Source of the DNA: Cristatella mucedo
Lineage: Eukaryota; Bryozoa; Phylactolaemata; Cristatellidae
Length of the DNA: 64,000 nt
Direction: 5' to 3'
Assembly: GCA_009760855.2 (NCBI GenBank)
Contig: WPIO01000001.1
Span: 18,999,501 to 19,063,500 of the forward strand
Shown here: piece by piece, positions 23,836-64,000 of the stretch
How positions within the stretch are numbered: position 1 is the first letter of the stretch
How the letters are laid out: each line of letters opens with the position of its first letter
Program-made: the position numbers and the translations under genes
The notes under the pieces: model-generated
Seen by the model: only the letters and a program-made list of their open reading frames with translations
Databases searched by the model: none
Told to the model about the DNA's origin: nothing

Positions 23836-23885
23836 AAGAGCCGTCGCACCGGCGGTCCGCCGACCGGAAGCTTGGCCCGCGACAA
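23836..23885 (-). repeat. Right inverted repeat flanking peroxidase copy 2
   Basis: Partner of 22227-22276 in inverted orientation, with 46 of 50 matches. It lies about 245 bp upstream of the chosen ATG, so it could contain promoter sequence. No convincing target-site duplication is seen at the outer edges; only a loosely placed ccttgg occurs on both sides. Confidence 0.9.
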
Positions 23886-24065
23886 GTCGCCGCCTTGGAC
23901 GCCCGCCGGCGAAGGGCACGGGGGTTGAAGGAGCAGACAGCAGCACCGAGGGATGCGAGCGCGTGCGGAGGCCAGATCCGGTCGAGTGGGCGGCGTCTGC
24001 TTGGCCGCACTGGCGAGCTTCGTTGTCGCACTCTTGAGTGAAGCGTAAGCGTAGGAGCCGGCCGG

Positions 24066-24362
24066 TAGTTAATAATAATAATAATAATAATAATATTGCA
24101 CTTGATAAAGCGCCCTCAGAGAACTTAATCTCTTTCTAGGCGCTTTACATTTGCTGCAAAGTGATATGCAATAGAATAGTAAGTAAAATCATGCTTGAAA
24201 AACAAACAAAATAAATAATATGGTTAGGGGTTACATGCACAGGGTCAGCATGCAAATGTGGTTAGTGGCAGCATGCACAGTGTCAGCACGCATAAGCACA
24301 TCAATGACGAATCACAGGGACCCACTAAATGCTGTCCTAAATAGGTGTGTTTTAAGTTTCTT
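24066..24362 (-). repeat. LINE family A, 3' tail
   Basis: On the minus strand it runs from the aaacacacctatttaggacagc block to the stem-loop and the (ATT)n tail (24070-24094). It is close to the family consensus and 5'-truncated at 24362. Confidence 0.88.
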
Positions 24363-24735
24363 GGCGGATGCGCTCGCAAGAAAAAGGCCAGCGGGACGCC
24401 GCGAGCGCGCCGCTTCGGCTCTGGGCCTATTTTGGCCTCCGGAAGCCCAGCATGCCCTGGCGAGAGAGCGGCGACCGAGCGTCTGGGGAGGAGCGAGCAT
24501 CCGTCGAGGGACCGAACATCCGGCGAGGGAGGGGCATGGGGTTCCGTGGGGTCGCTCTAGATGCTTCTCCGCCACCGTGCGGCTTTGTCATTTATTCCTA
24601 GGAGGCGTGTCGCCTTTCTCATTTTAGACGGGCCTGCAGACGAGGCTGAGACTGGGCGCCTTCGGTGCGTAGTCAGCTTATAGAGGAGGACCGATATTTT
24701 TTAGAGACAGTAATCAGGTTTTTACAGAGGGCAAT
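24363..24735. other. GC-rich spacer
   Basis: No gene or recognised repeat. Overlapping frames on both strands reflect the GC-rich composition. Confidence 0.4.
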
Positions 24736-24905
24736 ACTAATAATACAGTTGTTATAACGCCCTCAGAGAGCTCAATCTCTTTCACGGTACTTTACATTCG
24801 CTGCAAAGGAAGCATTGTCGAATGGTTAGCTGTTGCAAGCTCAAGGACAGCAAGCATAACATGGTTAGAGGAGACACGCCCGGGGTCGGCATGCAAATAT
24901 AAAGG
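24736..24905 (-). repeat. LINE family A, 3' tail, diverged
   Basis: Minus-strand match to the last about 165 bp of family A (tgcatgc-gacc, gcagcgaatgtaaag, stem-loop with gagctctctgagggcg). Several differences from the young copies indicate an older insertion. Confidence 0.7.
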
Positions 24906-25117
24906 GGTAATTCTGTTTAAACGAGTATGCGAGGGGAGCAGGGCTGCAAGCTGTTGGCGGGAAGGTTGAGGCTCTGAAAATGGGTATACACTGTTTTAGG
25001 CAGTGCCGCAGATGTGAACTTGCAACAGAGCAGCTCTCAGGCTAGCCGCGATATTAGCCCTTGCCTTAGTGGGTCTGACTAGGGCACCTAGAGCAACCGT
25101 AGCAGGCGGACTAGCCT

Positions 25118-25227
25118 AGGATTGGCCAGGATTGGTCAAGGACTAGCCAAGGACTAGCCAAGGACTAGCCAAGGACTGGCCGAGGAATGACCAAGGGCTA
25201 GCCAGGGGCTAGCCAATGGCTAGCCAG
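25118..25227. repeat. Minisatellite, 11-bp period, about 10 copies
   Basis: Tandem copies of aggactagcca and variants (aggattggcca, agggctagcca, atggctagcca). The central three copies are identical; variation increases outwards. Confidence 0.92.
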
Positions 25228-25306
25228 GAAGAATTAGGCTGAGGACGGACACCAAGAGCTAGGGTCCGACAAAAACAATAACAGCTACGCCCAAGGTCGA
25301 GAGGGC

Positions 25307-25379
25307 AGAGAGAGAGAGAGAGAGAGAGGCGAGAGAGAGCGAGAGAGAGCGAGAGAGAGCGAGAGAGAGCGAGAGAGAG

Positions 25380-25447
<68 letters not shown>

Positions 25448-25698
25448 GGAGAGAGGGGGGAGAGGGGGGGGGGAGAGGGGGGAGGGGGAGAGGGGGGGAG
25501 AGGGGGAGAAGGGGGGGAGAGGGGGAGAGGGGGAGAGGGGGAGAGGGGGAGAGGGGGAGAGGGGGAGAGGGGGAGAGGGGGGAGAGGGAGAGAGGGAGAG
25601 GGAGAGGGAGAGGGAGAGGGAGAGGGAGAGGGAGAGGGAGAGGGAGAGAGGGAGAGGGAGAGGGAGAGGGAGAGGGAGAGAGAGAGAGAGAGAGAGAG
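25307..25698. repeat. Purine microsatellite complex (GA, GGGGGAGA, GGGAGA)
   Basis: An all-purine tract of about 390 bp with successive zones: impure GA, pure (GA)n, (GGGGGAGA)n, then (GGGAGA)n and GA again. The serine-rich and leucine-rich frames across it are artefacts. Confidence 0.95.
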
Positions 25699-25883
25699 GA
25701 GTATAAATGACAGGACTGACAGAGCTCAGGGCTGCAGCTTCGGTAGTCGATGCGAGACTACGCTTCGAGAGCACGAGAGACGAACCTACGGCGACGGACA
25801 GTTAAGTGCAACTTAGACTGCGCAGTTGTGTTCTGCCAGCTACTCAGTTAGCCGCTCGTATCTTGGGGTGCTGTAGCGACGCG

Positions 25884-26039
25884 CGCATAGGGTAGTTAGT
25901 TATACTCAGACTTCGGGAGTTAGCGAAGTTAACTCCGTCGCTCCGGTACGCGCCGCGTAAACGCGTAAGGTAGTTATTATAGTCGGGCTTCGGGAGTTGG
26001 CGCAGTTAACTCCGTTGGTCCGGTGCGCGCCGCGTAAAG
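25884..26039. repeat. Tandem duplication, 78-bp unit x2
   Basis: Units at 25884-25961 and 25962-26039 share ggtagtta, cttcgggagtt, gttaactccgt and cgcgccgcgtaaa at a constant offset of 78 bp. Confidence 0.85.
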
Positions 26040-26534
26040 CGCTTGCGCCGGCGCGTAACCGCTACGAACAGGCCCACAATAAACTGTTGCTTTCGGCACC
26101 CATTTTTGGCCGCCTGTGTTTTAACCGCATCGCAGCACTGCATCACACAGTCCACCGGTAGAGGGCCGGGGGACGAGCTTTCTGTGCGGTTACAAACTAA
26201 GCGGCGCGTCTTAGGAGCACAGCTTCAGACCTTCCGGAAATGATGCACGGAAATTTATTTGGAGAGAATGCTAGAGCAATAGATCGGCCTTCCTGGCGGT
26301 GCGCCTCCAGTAAGTAGCGTCGATGTGTCATTTGTCAGAAGGTCAAACGTCCTTGTGACAAAAGTTCTTCTGGGCGCCAAAGGGAAACTGAACGGAAGCG
26401 AACATACATTACAAGCGCCGCGCTCGCGGCGTTCCGCTGTCCGGCGCGTCTCGCGAGCGCGCCGCCAACTACGTGCCGGCTCCCACGCTAACACTCCACT
26501 CAAGAGTGCGACAATGAGGCTCAGTCACGGCGGC
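26040..26534. other. No gene recognised
   Basis: An AATAAA-containing, GC-rich stretch follows the duplication. The long plus-strand frame 26325-26888 is accounted for in its second half by a LINE fragment in another frame. Confidence 0.4.
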
Positions 26535-27110
26535 AGCGGCCAAGACAGATGTGACACCACTGTGTCATTTGACGACGTCGCTTCAAGTGCTCAACATCGT
26601 GTACTGACTGACTTCCTCTCGTGGCTCAAGTGCATGACCCCATTCACAACAAGGTTGCACATTCGATCAAATATTCTCCCGCGTGTATCATCCCCTATTA
26701 TTACTAAATTCTGGTCATTTCATCATACGCAGATCTCACTCAGTCTGAAGTGTTTGTCCTCGCCTCTGTATCCAAAATCATATGTGAATTGTGAGATCTC
26801 AAGAAAATTGACATCGATGCAGTCAAAGCAAAAAGAATCTTCTTCATCGCTGTGCTCAATACCCCATCCGACCTGCCATCATTGGTAGCATTCGTCAATA
26901 CGACACTTGCTGACGGGCTTAACGAGTTTGCACTTAGGGACTAAACGAAATGTGCGCCATTGCCAAGACGACCTATCGTTTACAACAAACATTAAACTAG
27001 CTAACCATTTGATAATGCTTCCTTTGCAGCAAATGTAAAGTGCTTAGAAAAAGTTTGAGTTTTCCGAGGGCGCTATAAAAAATGTATTATTGCTTCTATT
27101 ATTATTAGGT
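26535..27110 (+). repeat. LINE family A fragment: endonuclease end joined to 3' tail
   Basis: One frame reads HDPTHNKVAHS and, further on, DLKKIDIDAV with PSDLPSLVAFVNTTLADGL. These match the end of the L2/CR1 endonuclease and the linker that precedes the RT. At about 26980 the sequence jumps to the 3' untranslated end (tttgcagcaaatgtaaagtg, stem-loop, TTATT tail), so the whole RT is deleted. Confidence 0.75.
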
Positions 27111-27295
27111 CTACTTTAAGAAGTCTTGGTCTGATGAAGATCTTGTCAATTTCTAAGACTTCCTTCGACTGTACACCCGGAAGCTGAGAAGAGCCAGGGC
27201 TTGTTTTCTCACTCGAAAACTGATTTCCTGACAATCAGATCCAAAACGATTTATAAGACATTAAACAATTTGCTGGTCAATACTAAGAGGTCTCA

Positions 27296-27420
27296 CTCCA
27301 CAGTTATTAACGGCTATCAACACCACTAGCAGTTGGCAGTACAGGATCGCCCACTGCAGGATTCGAACCTGCGACGTCGGTCGTTAAGAGTGCGACCTTA
27401 CTGGCTGGCTGTAAGGCTAG
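27296..27420 (-). repeat. tRNA-derived SINE, family 1 fragment
   Basis: On the minus strand there is a box B-like caggttcgaatcctg and the family body (gtactgccaactgc, gatagccg). It abuts the LINE family B piece that begins next to it. Confidence 0.75.
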
Positions 27421-28005
27421 TTATCAAATCACAGAGATTCGACCATGTGTCTCCTTTGCTGTAAGAGCTTTTATGACTTCCGGTTGGTCAACGGATTCAA
27501 AGCCGAGTTCTTACGCTGACACGCAAGCCCTGCCACAGCTTGGCTCCTTCATATCTAGCTGAACTGCTGCAGCAGTTTCAGCCCCCTTGTAACCTCAGGC
27601 TCTTTACGGACATTTAATTAGCTTTTCCATTTCTCAGCTTTTTTGACCGCTGACGTCAGAAGCTTTTGCTCTGCAGGTCCTAGACTATGGAACTCACTTC
27701 CACAATTCTTAAATTACGACAACAGACCTCCTGCTGCCAGCTATGGCACATCCTGTCCAGCCGCCCTGAGCTGTTACTTCCAGGCTACTCACTACCTCAA
27801 CTGCTCGCTCTCCTTACTCAGCTAAGCTTCCCACTTTCTCTTTGTTATGTGAGATTAAATCTATTGGCAACCGAATGGATACCGAAAGCGGCTTTGGTTT
27901 TGAGTGGGCACTCAAAAATTCTCCTCCGTAGCATCCACATGGTTTTTGTGGCTTTGTGGAATTACAGAGGGAGATACATTACGTCACATAAGCTCAAGCT
28001 AGAGA
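27421..28005 (+). repeat. LINE family B, 3' end
   Basis: Matches the second L2/CR1-like family in the window: blocks equivalent to CLLCCKS, LAPSYLAELLQQFQP, FCSAGPRLWNSLPQFLNYD and the 3' end ggagatacattacgt. It is diverged from the copies at 29307, 44109 and 48866, with frame changes. Confidence 0.8.
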
Positions 28006-28019
28006 AAGAATAAAAAAGA

Positions 28020-30630
28020 TCGCCTCTGACTTGCACCGTCATGCAGGCGATGACCATAGCAGATGATACCAATCAATCCTCAAAGACAACGTCTAGCTTC
28101 TGCCGAAATATTGTTGAATCACAGGTGCACAATCTAAAAAGGCTGATGTCTACCATCAACCGTCTCCTTAACCGCTACAAGATTAGCTCCTTATGTAGGG
28201 ATCCTCGGGTCGATCTAGCTGATCGCTCCTCTAGCTTCCATGTTAGCACGATATACAAAGTCTGAGAGTCCATATTTAAGGTTTCAGCATCTCCTGTCTC
28301 TCAACCACATCAACACAGGACTTCTGTCCCTTAATTTCGTGTACTACCAACATGTCGACATTCAAGGAGGCCGCGAGTGATCTTATCCTGGATTAAACTC
28401 CCAGTTAAAGAAGAGTAGTAGTTCTCTAGACCCTATTCCCACTTTCCTACTTCCACGATGCATAGATCTGTTGCTGCAATGCATAGCTAACATAATAAGA
28501 ATGACCTTAGCCTCAGGTCATGTCACTGCAACTTTAAAAAAGGCTTTTCTTAGGGCACTGGTTGCGAAAGCAGCACTAGATCGAGAGAACTTAAGTAGCT
28601 TCCGCCCTAACTCCCTTCTACCGTTCCTACCAAAGACACTGGAATGAGGTGCGCCAGACCATCTGAACTCTCACATTGAAACCTGAAACCTAGCAAGTAA
28701 GCTCTAGTCGGGATTTTGAGCGAATCAATCCACCGAGTCAGCATTTCTTCGAGTGTAAAACGACCTTATCAGGAATGAACACTTGGGTAAAATCTCTGCT
28801 TGTTTTACTTGATCTTCCAGGCAGCGTTTGATGCAATTGATCACAGAGTCTTCCTCAAAACACTTCTGATCTAGCCGGGGCATCACTGGCACTGCACTAC
28901 AATGGTTTATGTCCTATCTTAGTGGGAGACTCCCGAGAATTGACTTTAACGGAAAAAGGTCATCCGAAGACCCACAGAAGCACGGGGTACATCTGGGCTC
29001 TGCGCTCGGTCCGCTTCTTTTCACACGTTATACTCTCCCTCTTGTAGATGTGATCGCCAAGCACAATATACGCTATCACTTCAATGCAGATGACACTTAG
29101 TTGTAGCTTTGCTTTGATTCATCCCAGCACTCGGGCACGTCGAATTCTCTACACACCCTTGCTGCCTGTATTGCTGACATCTGCACATGGATGGCAGCAA
29201 CGTTCTCAAATTTAAGGACTGCAAAGCCAACATACTAGTTATGGCCAAAGCAATTGAGACTCTGAAACTGACAAGATTATCACTCAAAATCGCTCCGCCA
29301 GCTTAGTTCTTACGCTGACCCACAAGGCCCGCCACGGCTTGGCTCCTTCGTATCTAGCTGAACTGCTACATCAGTTTCAGCCTGTTCGCGCCCTCAGGTC
29401 CTGTGTGGACAATAAATTAGCTGCCCCATTCCTCCGCTTAAAGACAGTTGGCGACAGAAGCTTTAGCTCTGCAGGTCCTAGACTGTGGAACTCGCTTCGA
29501 CAATTCTTACGCAACGACATCTACTCTCCAACTGCCGACTATGGCACATCTTTTTCAGCGGTCCTGAACTGCTACTTCTATGCTACTCACTACCTCAACT
29601 GCTCTCCTAACTCTGCTATGCTTCCCACTTTCTCTTTTTTCGTGAGACGAAGTCTGTTGGCTACCGAATGCGTACCGAAAGCCGCTTAGGCTGTGAGTGC
29701 GCTATACAAAACTCTCCTGCGTAACACCGACATGGTCTTTATGACTTTGTGGAGTTACTGACGGAGATACATTACATTACATCGCGTGCTGTATCTGCAC
29801 GTAATCGACGTGTCCTGATCCAAGGTGGCCTTTATTCGATGACCACATCAGCTCCACACCCGAGTGTGCCTGCTTTTAGCTACATGTCATTGCTAGAATT
29901 CGGGATTGTTTAGGGATACTACATCTAAATACATCCGTGTATTTGTGACGTCGTTCCTTCTCGACTTCTGTAACTCACTGCTTGCTGGTCTACCGGCCTG
30001 AGCAATCAGGTGCTTAAAGCGGGTGCAAAACTCTACAGCTAGGTATGTCTGTCGTGAGCGTCGCAGTTGCCAGATTGCGACCACTTCTAGCTGACCTGCA
30101 GTGGCTCCTAGTCAAGCAACTTATCGACTTCACAATTCTGTCACTTACTTTTAGGTCCCTTCGTTCTGTTGCTCCTGCCTATCTATCAAAACTACTCCCC
30201 GACAGGTTAGCCATCGTATCGCCTGCTTTTCTGACTTAGCTGTACCTTAAATCAATCTAAAAACTGTTTTAGTCCGTGCCTTTAGTTCATATGCTCCGAA
30301 AGCCTAGAACTCACTCTCGACTGACGTCACGGCTTTGACATGACATTTCAAAAGAAGCTTACAACACACATATTTATTACGTCATTTAGTGGGTCCTTCA
30401 GATGTGTCCTTTGTGTGCTTGTACGTGCTGACTGACGCTGTGCCTGCTGCTACTAACCGCATCTACATATTGACCCTGCATATCACGTCTAGCAATGTTA
30501 TGCTCGATGACATTGCGAATGTTTCCACTAATCATTTGGTCGTGCTTTCTTTTAAAGCATGTATAAAGTACCTGGTAAGAGATTCAGTTCTCAAAGGCCG
30601 CTATAAAAATGTGTAATTATCAGTATTACC
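28020..30630 (+). mobile_element. LINE family A, old long copy carrying a nested family B insertion
   Basis: It starts in the linker before the RT (DLADRSSSF), then SCLDPIPTFLLPRCIDLLL, ENLSSFRPNSLLPFLPKTLE and the RT N-terminal motifs (28560-28900). It continues through the GLRIDFNG-like and FNADDT region to about 29306. There family B sequence intervenes to about 29783. Family A resumes with cgatgaccacatcagctcc (29834) and runs through CRERRSC-like codons and the 3' untranslated region to the terminal stem-loop near 30580-30620. Many stops and small indels show that it is old and inactive. This is the most complete family A copy here, although its 5' part is missing. Confidence 0.85.
29307..29783 (+). 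mobile_element. LINE family B, 3' end inserted in a family A copy
   Basis: A 5'-truncated family B copy beginning at ttcttacgctgacccacaag and reading LAPSYLAELLHQFQPVRALR and FSSAGPRLWNSL. It ends with ggagatacattacattacat. The flanking family A sequence is continuous on both sides, so it inserted into the older element. It closely resembles the copy at 44109-44905. Confidence 0.88.
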
Positions 30631-30639
30631 CTCGTGGCT

Positions 30640-31105
30640 TTGTGGAGTTAGTGACCAAGGTACATACCTATGCAATGAAAATTTTGGTTACAATTTAAAG
30701 GCTAATTAATACCTCAACTTCTAGATGTATGCCCGATGCAACTAATTTTGTCCAGAAAATGCTCTACCTCTCTTTGGTGGTTGGCACTCCAAAACAGCAG
30801 CCAGAAAAATCCCAGTTAACTACAAGAAAACCACTACCAAAGTACTTTAAGTGGAATGCACCTACAGACCCCAAACGATAATTAATTGCTGGCGGCTTGA
30901 TTCGCTCGTCCAGTAGTTCACTTCTTTTTCGGGATATTTTAATTTGTCGTTCAAGTTTTTCGGATTTGTAGCCATGTCTGTAGATTCCCTTGAAACTCTT
31001 TGACTAGGCTAGGCACTAAGGTGATTCGAATACATTTGGAGATTTCCCTGCCATAGCACTTACAGCAGTAACAAGAATAAGTCGTCAGGTCAGCCGACTC
31101 AGCGG
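30640..31105. other. No gene recognised
   Basis: AT-rich spacer after the LINE complex. No supported feature. Confidence 0.45.
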
Positions 31106-31235
31106 CATCCCTGATATAGCAGCAGATGAGTCATCTGCTATCGCCTACTTGTGGTAGCGGCAATTAAAAAAATTGTCTGCTTCAGGACTCAAACCCACAA
31201 TCTGTACAAGCAATAGCCGCCAATCCTGGGCCCCG
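31106..31235 (-). repeat. Decayed tRNA-derived SINE, family 1
   Basis: On the minus strand there is a box B-like tgggtttgagtcctg with a head reading ggcggctattgcttgtac and a remnant of the ctgctatatcagg body. Similarity is limited. Confidence 0.45.
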
Positions 31236-32030
31236 ATATTTTTTTTTAAAGATCGCTCAAGCCGGCCAAACAGTTACAGTGACAAATAAATCCTGTCATT
31301 GCTAGCCTGCACAGCTCAGCTACTGAAGCTAACTCGTCATGTTCTCTGTCAAGTTAGTGTGCCATCTGGGATGAAGAAGTCTGCTAAGAGGGCTCCCAGC
31401 ATGCTTGCCAGCACAGCACAATACCAGTACAACAAGTGGACAGTACTACACCAACAGGTTTTTCATTCTGCCAACAACACAGAAGCCCAGCTGCCTCGAA
31501 CCGCCCTAAACACGAGTCTTGTCCCAGCCATACTTGGAGGAACTCGGTGCACCTGCACCGATGCTTTCTGATGCAAGAGAGTCGGGCAAAAAGAACTATT
31601 TGCACCAAGTAAAGCTTTTTATCAGTTCTGGCTGGCGGGAACATCGACCAAACTATGCGTCCACTCCTAACGGCTTCATTTTCGAGATTCGCCACCTGCA
31701 GAGACGAGAGACTACAAATGGTGTGGCCACTTCAACGCTCGGGCACTAGTCTGGAAGACTGCTAAACGAAATTCCGTTCGGTGCTGTAAGCACTTACTTT
31801 CCGGCTTGCAAATGACGAAGGCTTACGAGAGGTTTACGTTTACGTTTCGGTGAGCAGTTTCTGGAGGGATCCTGACTATCGATGCTGACTGCCTGAGAAG
31901 TGGGTTTTTCGTTCGAGGCAGCTCCCACCCGATTTCTTTCCGAAAACAAGAACGCTCTGCTTCTGCTTCGCACGAGTTCTCACCTGGACTCGGCCATACT
32001 TGCATTTATAAACCTTACCAGTCAGCAAAA
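31236..32030. other. No gene recognised, 3' of GLG1
   Basis: Short frames only. It lies beyond the likely poly(A) signal of GLG1. Confidence 0.4.
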
Positions 32031-32033
32031 ATA

Positions 32034-32039
32034 TTTATT
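32034..32039 (-). terminator. Candidate poly(A) signal of GLG1
   Basis: AATAAA on the minus strand, about 460 bp beyond the GLG1 stop. It is the first canonical hexamer I find downstream, implying a 3' untranslated region of about 0.5 kb. Confidence 0.4.
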
Positions 32040-32498
32040 GTATAAAGTAAAAAGCGCACGACAGGAACAAGGGCTAAAGGCACGAGGAGTGCAAATACAA
32101 AAGTAATTGTTACAGCATATCTGCTTCGCTCCCAGTTCAAGACACTTTGAACAACAGAAAAAAATGAGAAAGATGCTGACCTCCAAGCACACTTGCCTGC
32201 AGAGCCGGGGGGGGGGATACTGAATAGGTCAGCTCAGTGAACTACAGCCAGTGCAGATCTGCGTGTCTAGCTGTATCAGCTACGCGACGCTGGAGCAACG
32301 CTGAAATACGCCTGACCAGGAGCGCAGCCTGTGCAGGCAGTGCATTCATGTTGGTTAGGTAAGCACCGCCACACGACGGAGCAAGGATTCACTAGAATGC
32401 GTTCACGTGTACCGAGTGCAATGCCTGAGCATGCTGCCATGGCACAGCACTCGAGTGCTAGCGAGCTGCCAGTCCATGATCTAGTAGCACCAATGGAA

Positions 32499-61976
<29,478 letters not shown>

Positions 61977-62396
61977 CTGTAACGGAAAGAAAATCTCTGT
62001 TCCCTTTCGGCAAGCTAAGGAATGCTCCATCATCAATAGCGCATCATAGCGTGTGTAGGGCTCTCAGCAGTGGTCGCTGGTCGTCGAGGTACTAACCGAC
62101 AGACGTACGAGAAATGCTAGCTTCCCATGCAGCCGGCAAAAGGGAACAGACTGCATGCACATTTGCTGTCACAACCTCACAAGCCAAGCAGCATCTAAAA
62201 CAATCTTCCAAAATCTTTGCTTTAGGGCAATGCTTGATTTTAGGATTCTTTGCATACGAGCAAGAATCTTGTCAGAATGCTGATACTGCACAAAAATGTG
62301 CCATTAAGCTACCGAGATGAACGGCATGACTGAGCGACTGGCGCCAAATCGCAGGGAGTATCGAGTGTCACTCCAAGCACTGCTCGAAAGACAAGC

Positions 62397-62477
62397 ACTG
62401 GGCAAAGGACTCGTCCTTTGCCCAGTCCTTGGCACGTGACAGCCACAGACCTCGATCAGTGGCTGTCACGTGCCAAG
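62397..62477. repeat. Two adjacent perfect hairpins
   Basis: Hairpin 1: 13-bp stem, 62397-62409 with 62414-62426, loop ctcg. Hairpin 2: 19-bp stem, 62428-62446 with 62459-62477, 12-base loop. One base separates them and neither stem has a mismatch. They lie in the intron upstream of the first visible GLG1 exon. Confidence 0.95.
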
Positions 62478-62639
62478 AAATCCTTCCAGGCAGGCTCGGC
62501 GGCACGGGTGCAACGCTGGATGGAGAGACACAGACAAAGAATTCCTTAGAAGAAAAAAGTTAATGCAAAGCAGAGAGTGCTTCGAGAGGTGTCAGCCTAC
62601 ACATGAAGCAATGGGCAATCACTAAATGCAATGCTCTCT

Positions 62640-62757
62640 TTTCAATAACAGAGAGCAAGGTGCTTGCCCTTAAAGAACAAGGTCATGGGTTTACAGCCCT
62701 GCCACATGTGAAAAGCACATGGATTGATAGTAAGTTTTCTTAGGGAGTTATGAAATG

Positions 62758-62815
<58 letters not shown>
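62640..62815 (+). repeat. Decayed SINE family 2 ending in a TA microsatellite
   Basis: The head remnant aaggtgcttgcccttaaagaac and tail remnant cacatgtgaaaagcac ... cttagggagttatgaaatgaat match family 2. The A/T tail has become (TA)n (about 62762-62815). Confidence 0.6.
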
Positions 62816-62818
<3 letters not shown>

Positions 62819-63254
62819 CATAGCTCCAAAAGTTTCTAGCACCTGGTCTATCGATCAGAGTTCGGTTGTTGCTAGTGCCAGTATTCGTGTAAGTCATTAA
62901 GCTACACTAATTATTAAACTGTAACGATCTGTCAATATCTGCTATGCTTGGCTTAGTAAAAAACTGCATTTGTCGGCAACAGAGTCAACGGTTCCCAAGT
63001 AAGCAGATGGGACATGCAGTCACATGACCATTGGCCTCTTGGATGCCATCCAGCAGAACCTAGTTGTGGCCCATTTCATCATGGACGATACCTAGGCCAA
63101 TGAGAGGCCAAGGTGCTTAGAAGTCCCCTTGACCTGTTGAGGCCAACCTCTGCCATAGAGACGTTCGGTACGTGACCAAAACATGCATCCAGCTGCACAC
63201 CTTTCTGAGGGTACAAGAGCAGTTTGGATGTAGCTGCACGGAGATGGCCATTAA

Positions 63255-63387
63255 AACCTAGAAATCAAGAGGCGGCTAAACATCTCAGAGGGTACTGTTT
63301 GGAACAATATTAAGAAGCATGTGGACTATGGTAGCACGAAGGCACTGCCACGATCGGGTTGTCCTCGAGTAACCATAGCCTTGAGTA

Positions 63388-63392
<5 letters not shown>
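63255..63392 (+). mobile_element. Tc1/mariner transposase fragment (helix-turn-helix part)
   Basis: The frame reads [19 protein letters not shown], then [19 protein letters not shown]. The ISxxTVxxxIKK helix-turn-helix and the GS...PRSGRPR linker are typical of Tc1-like transposases. Neither the catalytic domain nor terminal inverted repeats are visible; the fragment runs into GT and TA repeats. Confidence 0.6.

Positions 63393-64000
<608 letters not shown>

Noticed and set aside
22757-24031. 424-codon minus-strand frame overlapping peroxidase copy 2
   Set aside because: A different frame from the one with the peroxidase motifs. It is rich in Arg/Gly/Ala as expected for a shifted GC-rich frame and has no recognisable domain.
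25700-26200. TATAAA at 25703, AATAAA near 26080 and a 78-bp duplication, resembling an LTR of a retrotransposon
   Set aside because: No second LTR, primer-binding site, polypurine tract or coding remnant was recognised nearby, and the ends are not defined. Only the duplication is annotated.
26325-26888. 187-codon plus-strand frame
   Set aside because: Its second half overlaps a LINE A endonuclease/linker fragment readable in another frame, so it is not an independent gene.

Overview
This is metazoan (animal) nuclear DNA, very probably from an invertebrate. The evidence is one large, conserved, multi-exon animal gene (GLG1, Golgi apparatus protein 1), many L2/CR1-type LINE copies, tRNA-derived SINEs and long microsatellites. 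Two secreted plant-type haem peroxidase genes argue against a vertebrate; such proteins are known from cnidarians and spiralians. I cannot name the species.

Layout. 1-13 kb holds no gene I can support. It contains a three-copy 165-bp tandem repeat (1831-2290), LINE 3' ends, a GC-rich CpG-island-like stretch (about 8.4-9.8 kb) with a candidate first exon, and a TATA box with a heat-shock-type element (11193-11234). 13.3-16.3 kb is a LINE cluster, including one copy whose reverse-transcriptase frame is split by a TC microsatellite. 17.3-23.9 kb carries two intronless, GC-rich peroxidase genes on the minus strand (17370-18431 and 22495-23592). The second lies between 50-bp inverted repeats that agree at 46 of 50 positions. 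24-31.3 kb is retroelement graveyard: LINE families A and B, one nested inside the other, plus SINEs, minisatellites and purine-rich microsatellites.

32.5-62 kb is GLG1 on the minus strand. Eighteen coding exons can be joined with GT/AG boundaries and compatible phases from 61976 down to a stop at 32499. They give 944 codons, covering about four fifths of the family's usual length, from an early cysteine-rich repeat to the C-terminal membrane anchor and short basic tail. The signal peptide and first repeats lie beyond the right edge or in exons I could not see. Its introns are full of LINE tails, SINEs, a composite microsatellite ending in 95 consecutive Gs, and an in-frame candidate cassette exon. 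62-64 kb (upstream intron) holds two adjacent perfect hairpins, a decayed SINE, a Tc1/mariner fragment and long TA repeats.

The recognised genes do not form a pathway. GLG1 is a Golgi membrane housekeeping protein; the peroxidases are predicted secreted enzymes that probably arose by tandem duplication. The most unusual part is the peroxidase pair with its inverted-repeat bracket. The LINE/SINE relationship (tRNA-headed SINEs carrying the LINE-type 3' stem-loop) is the clearest mobile-element story.
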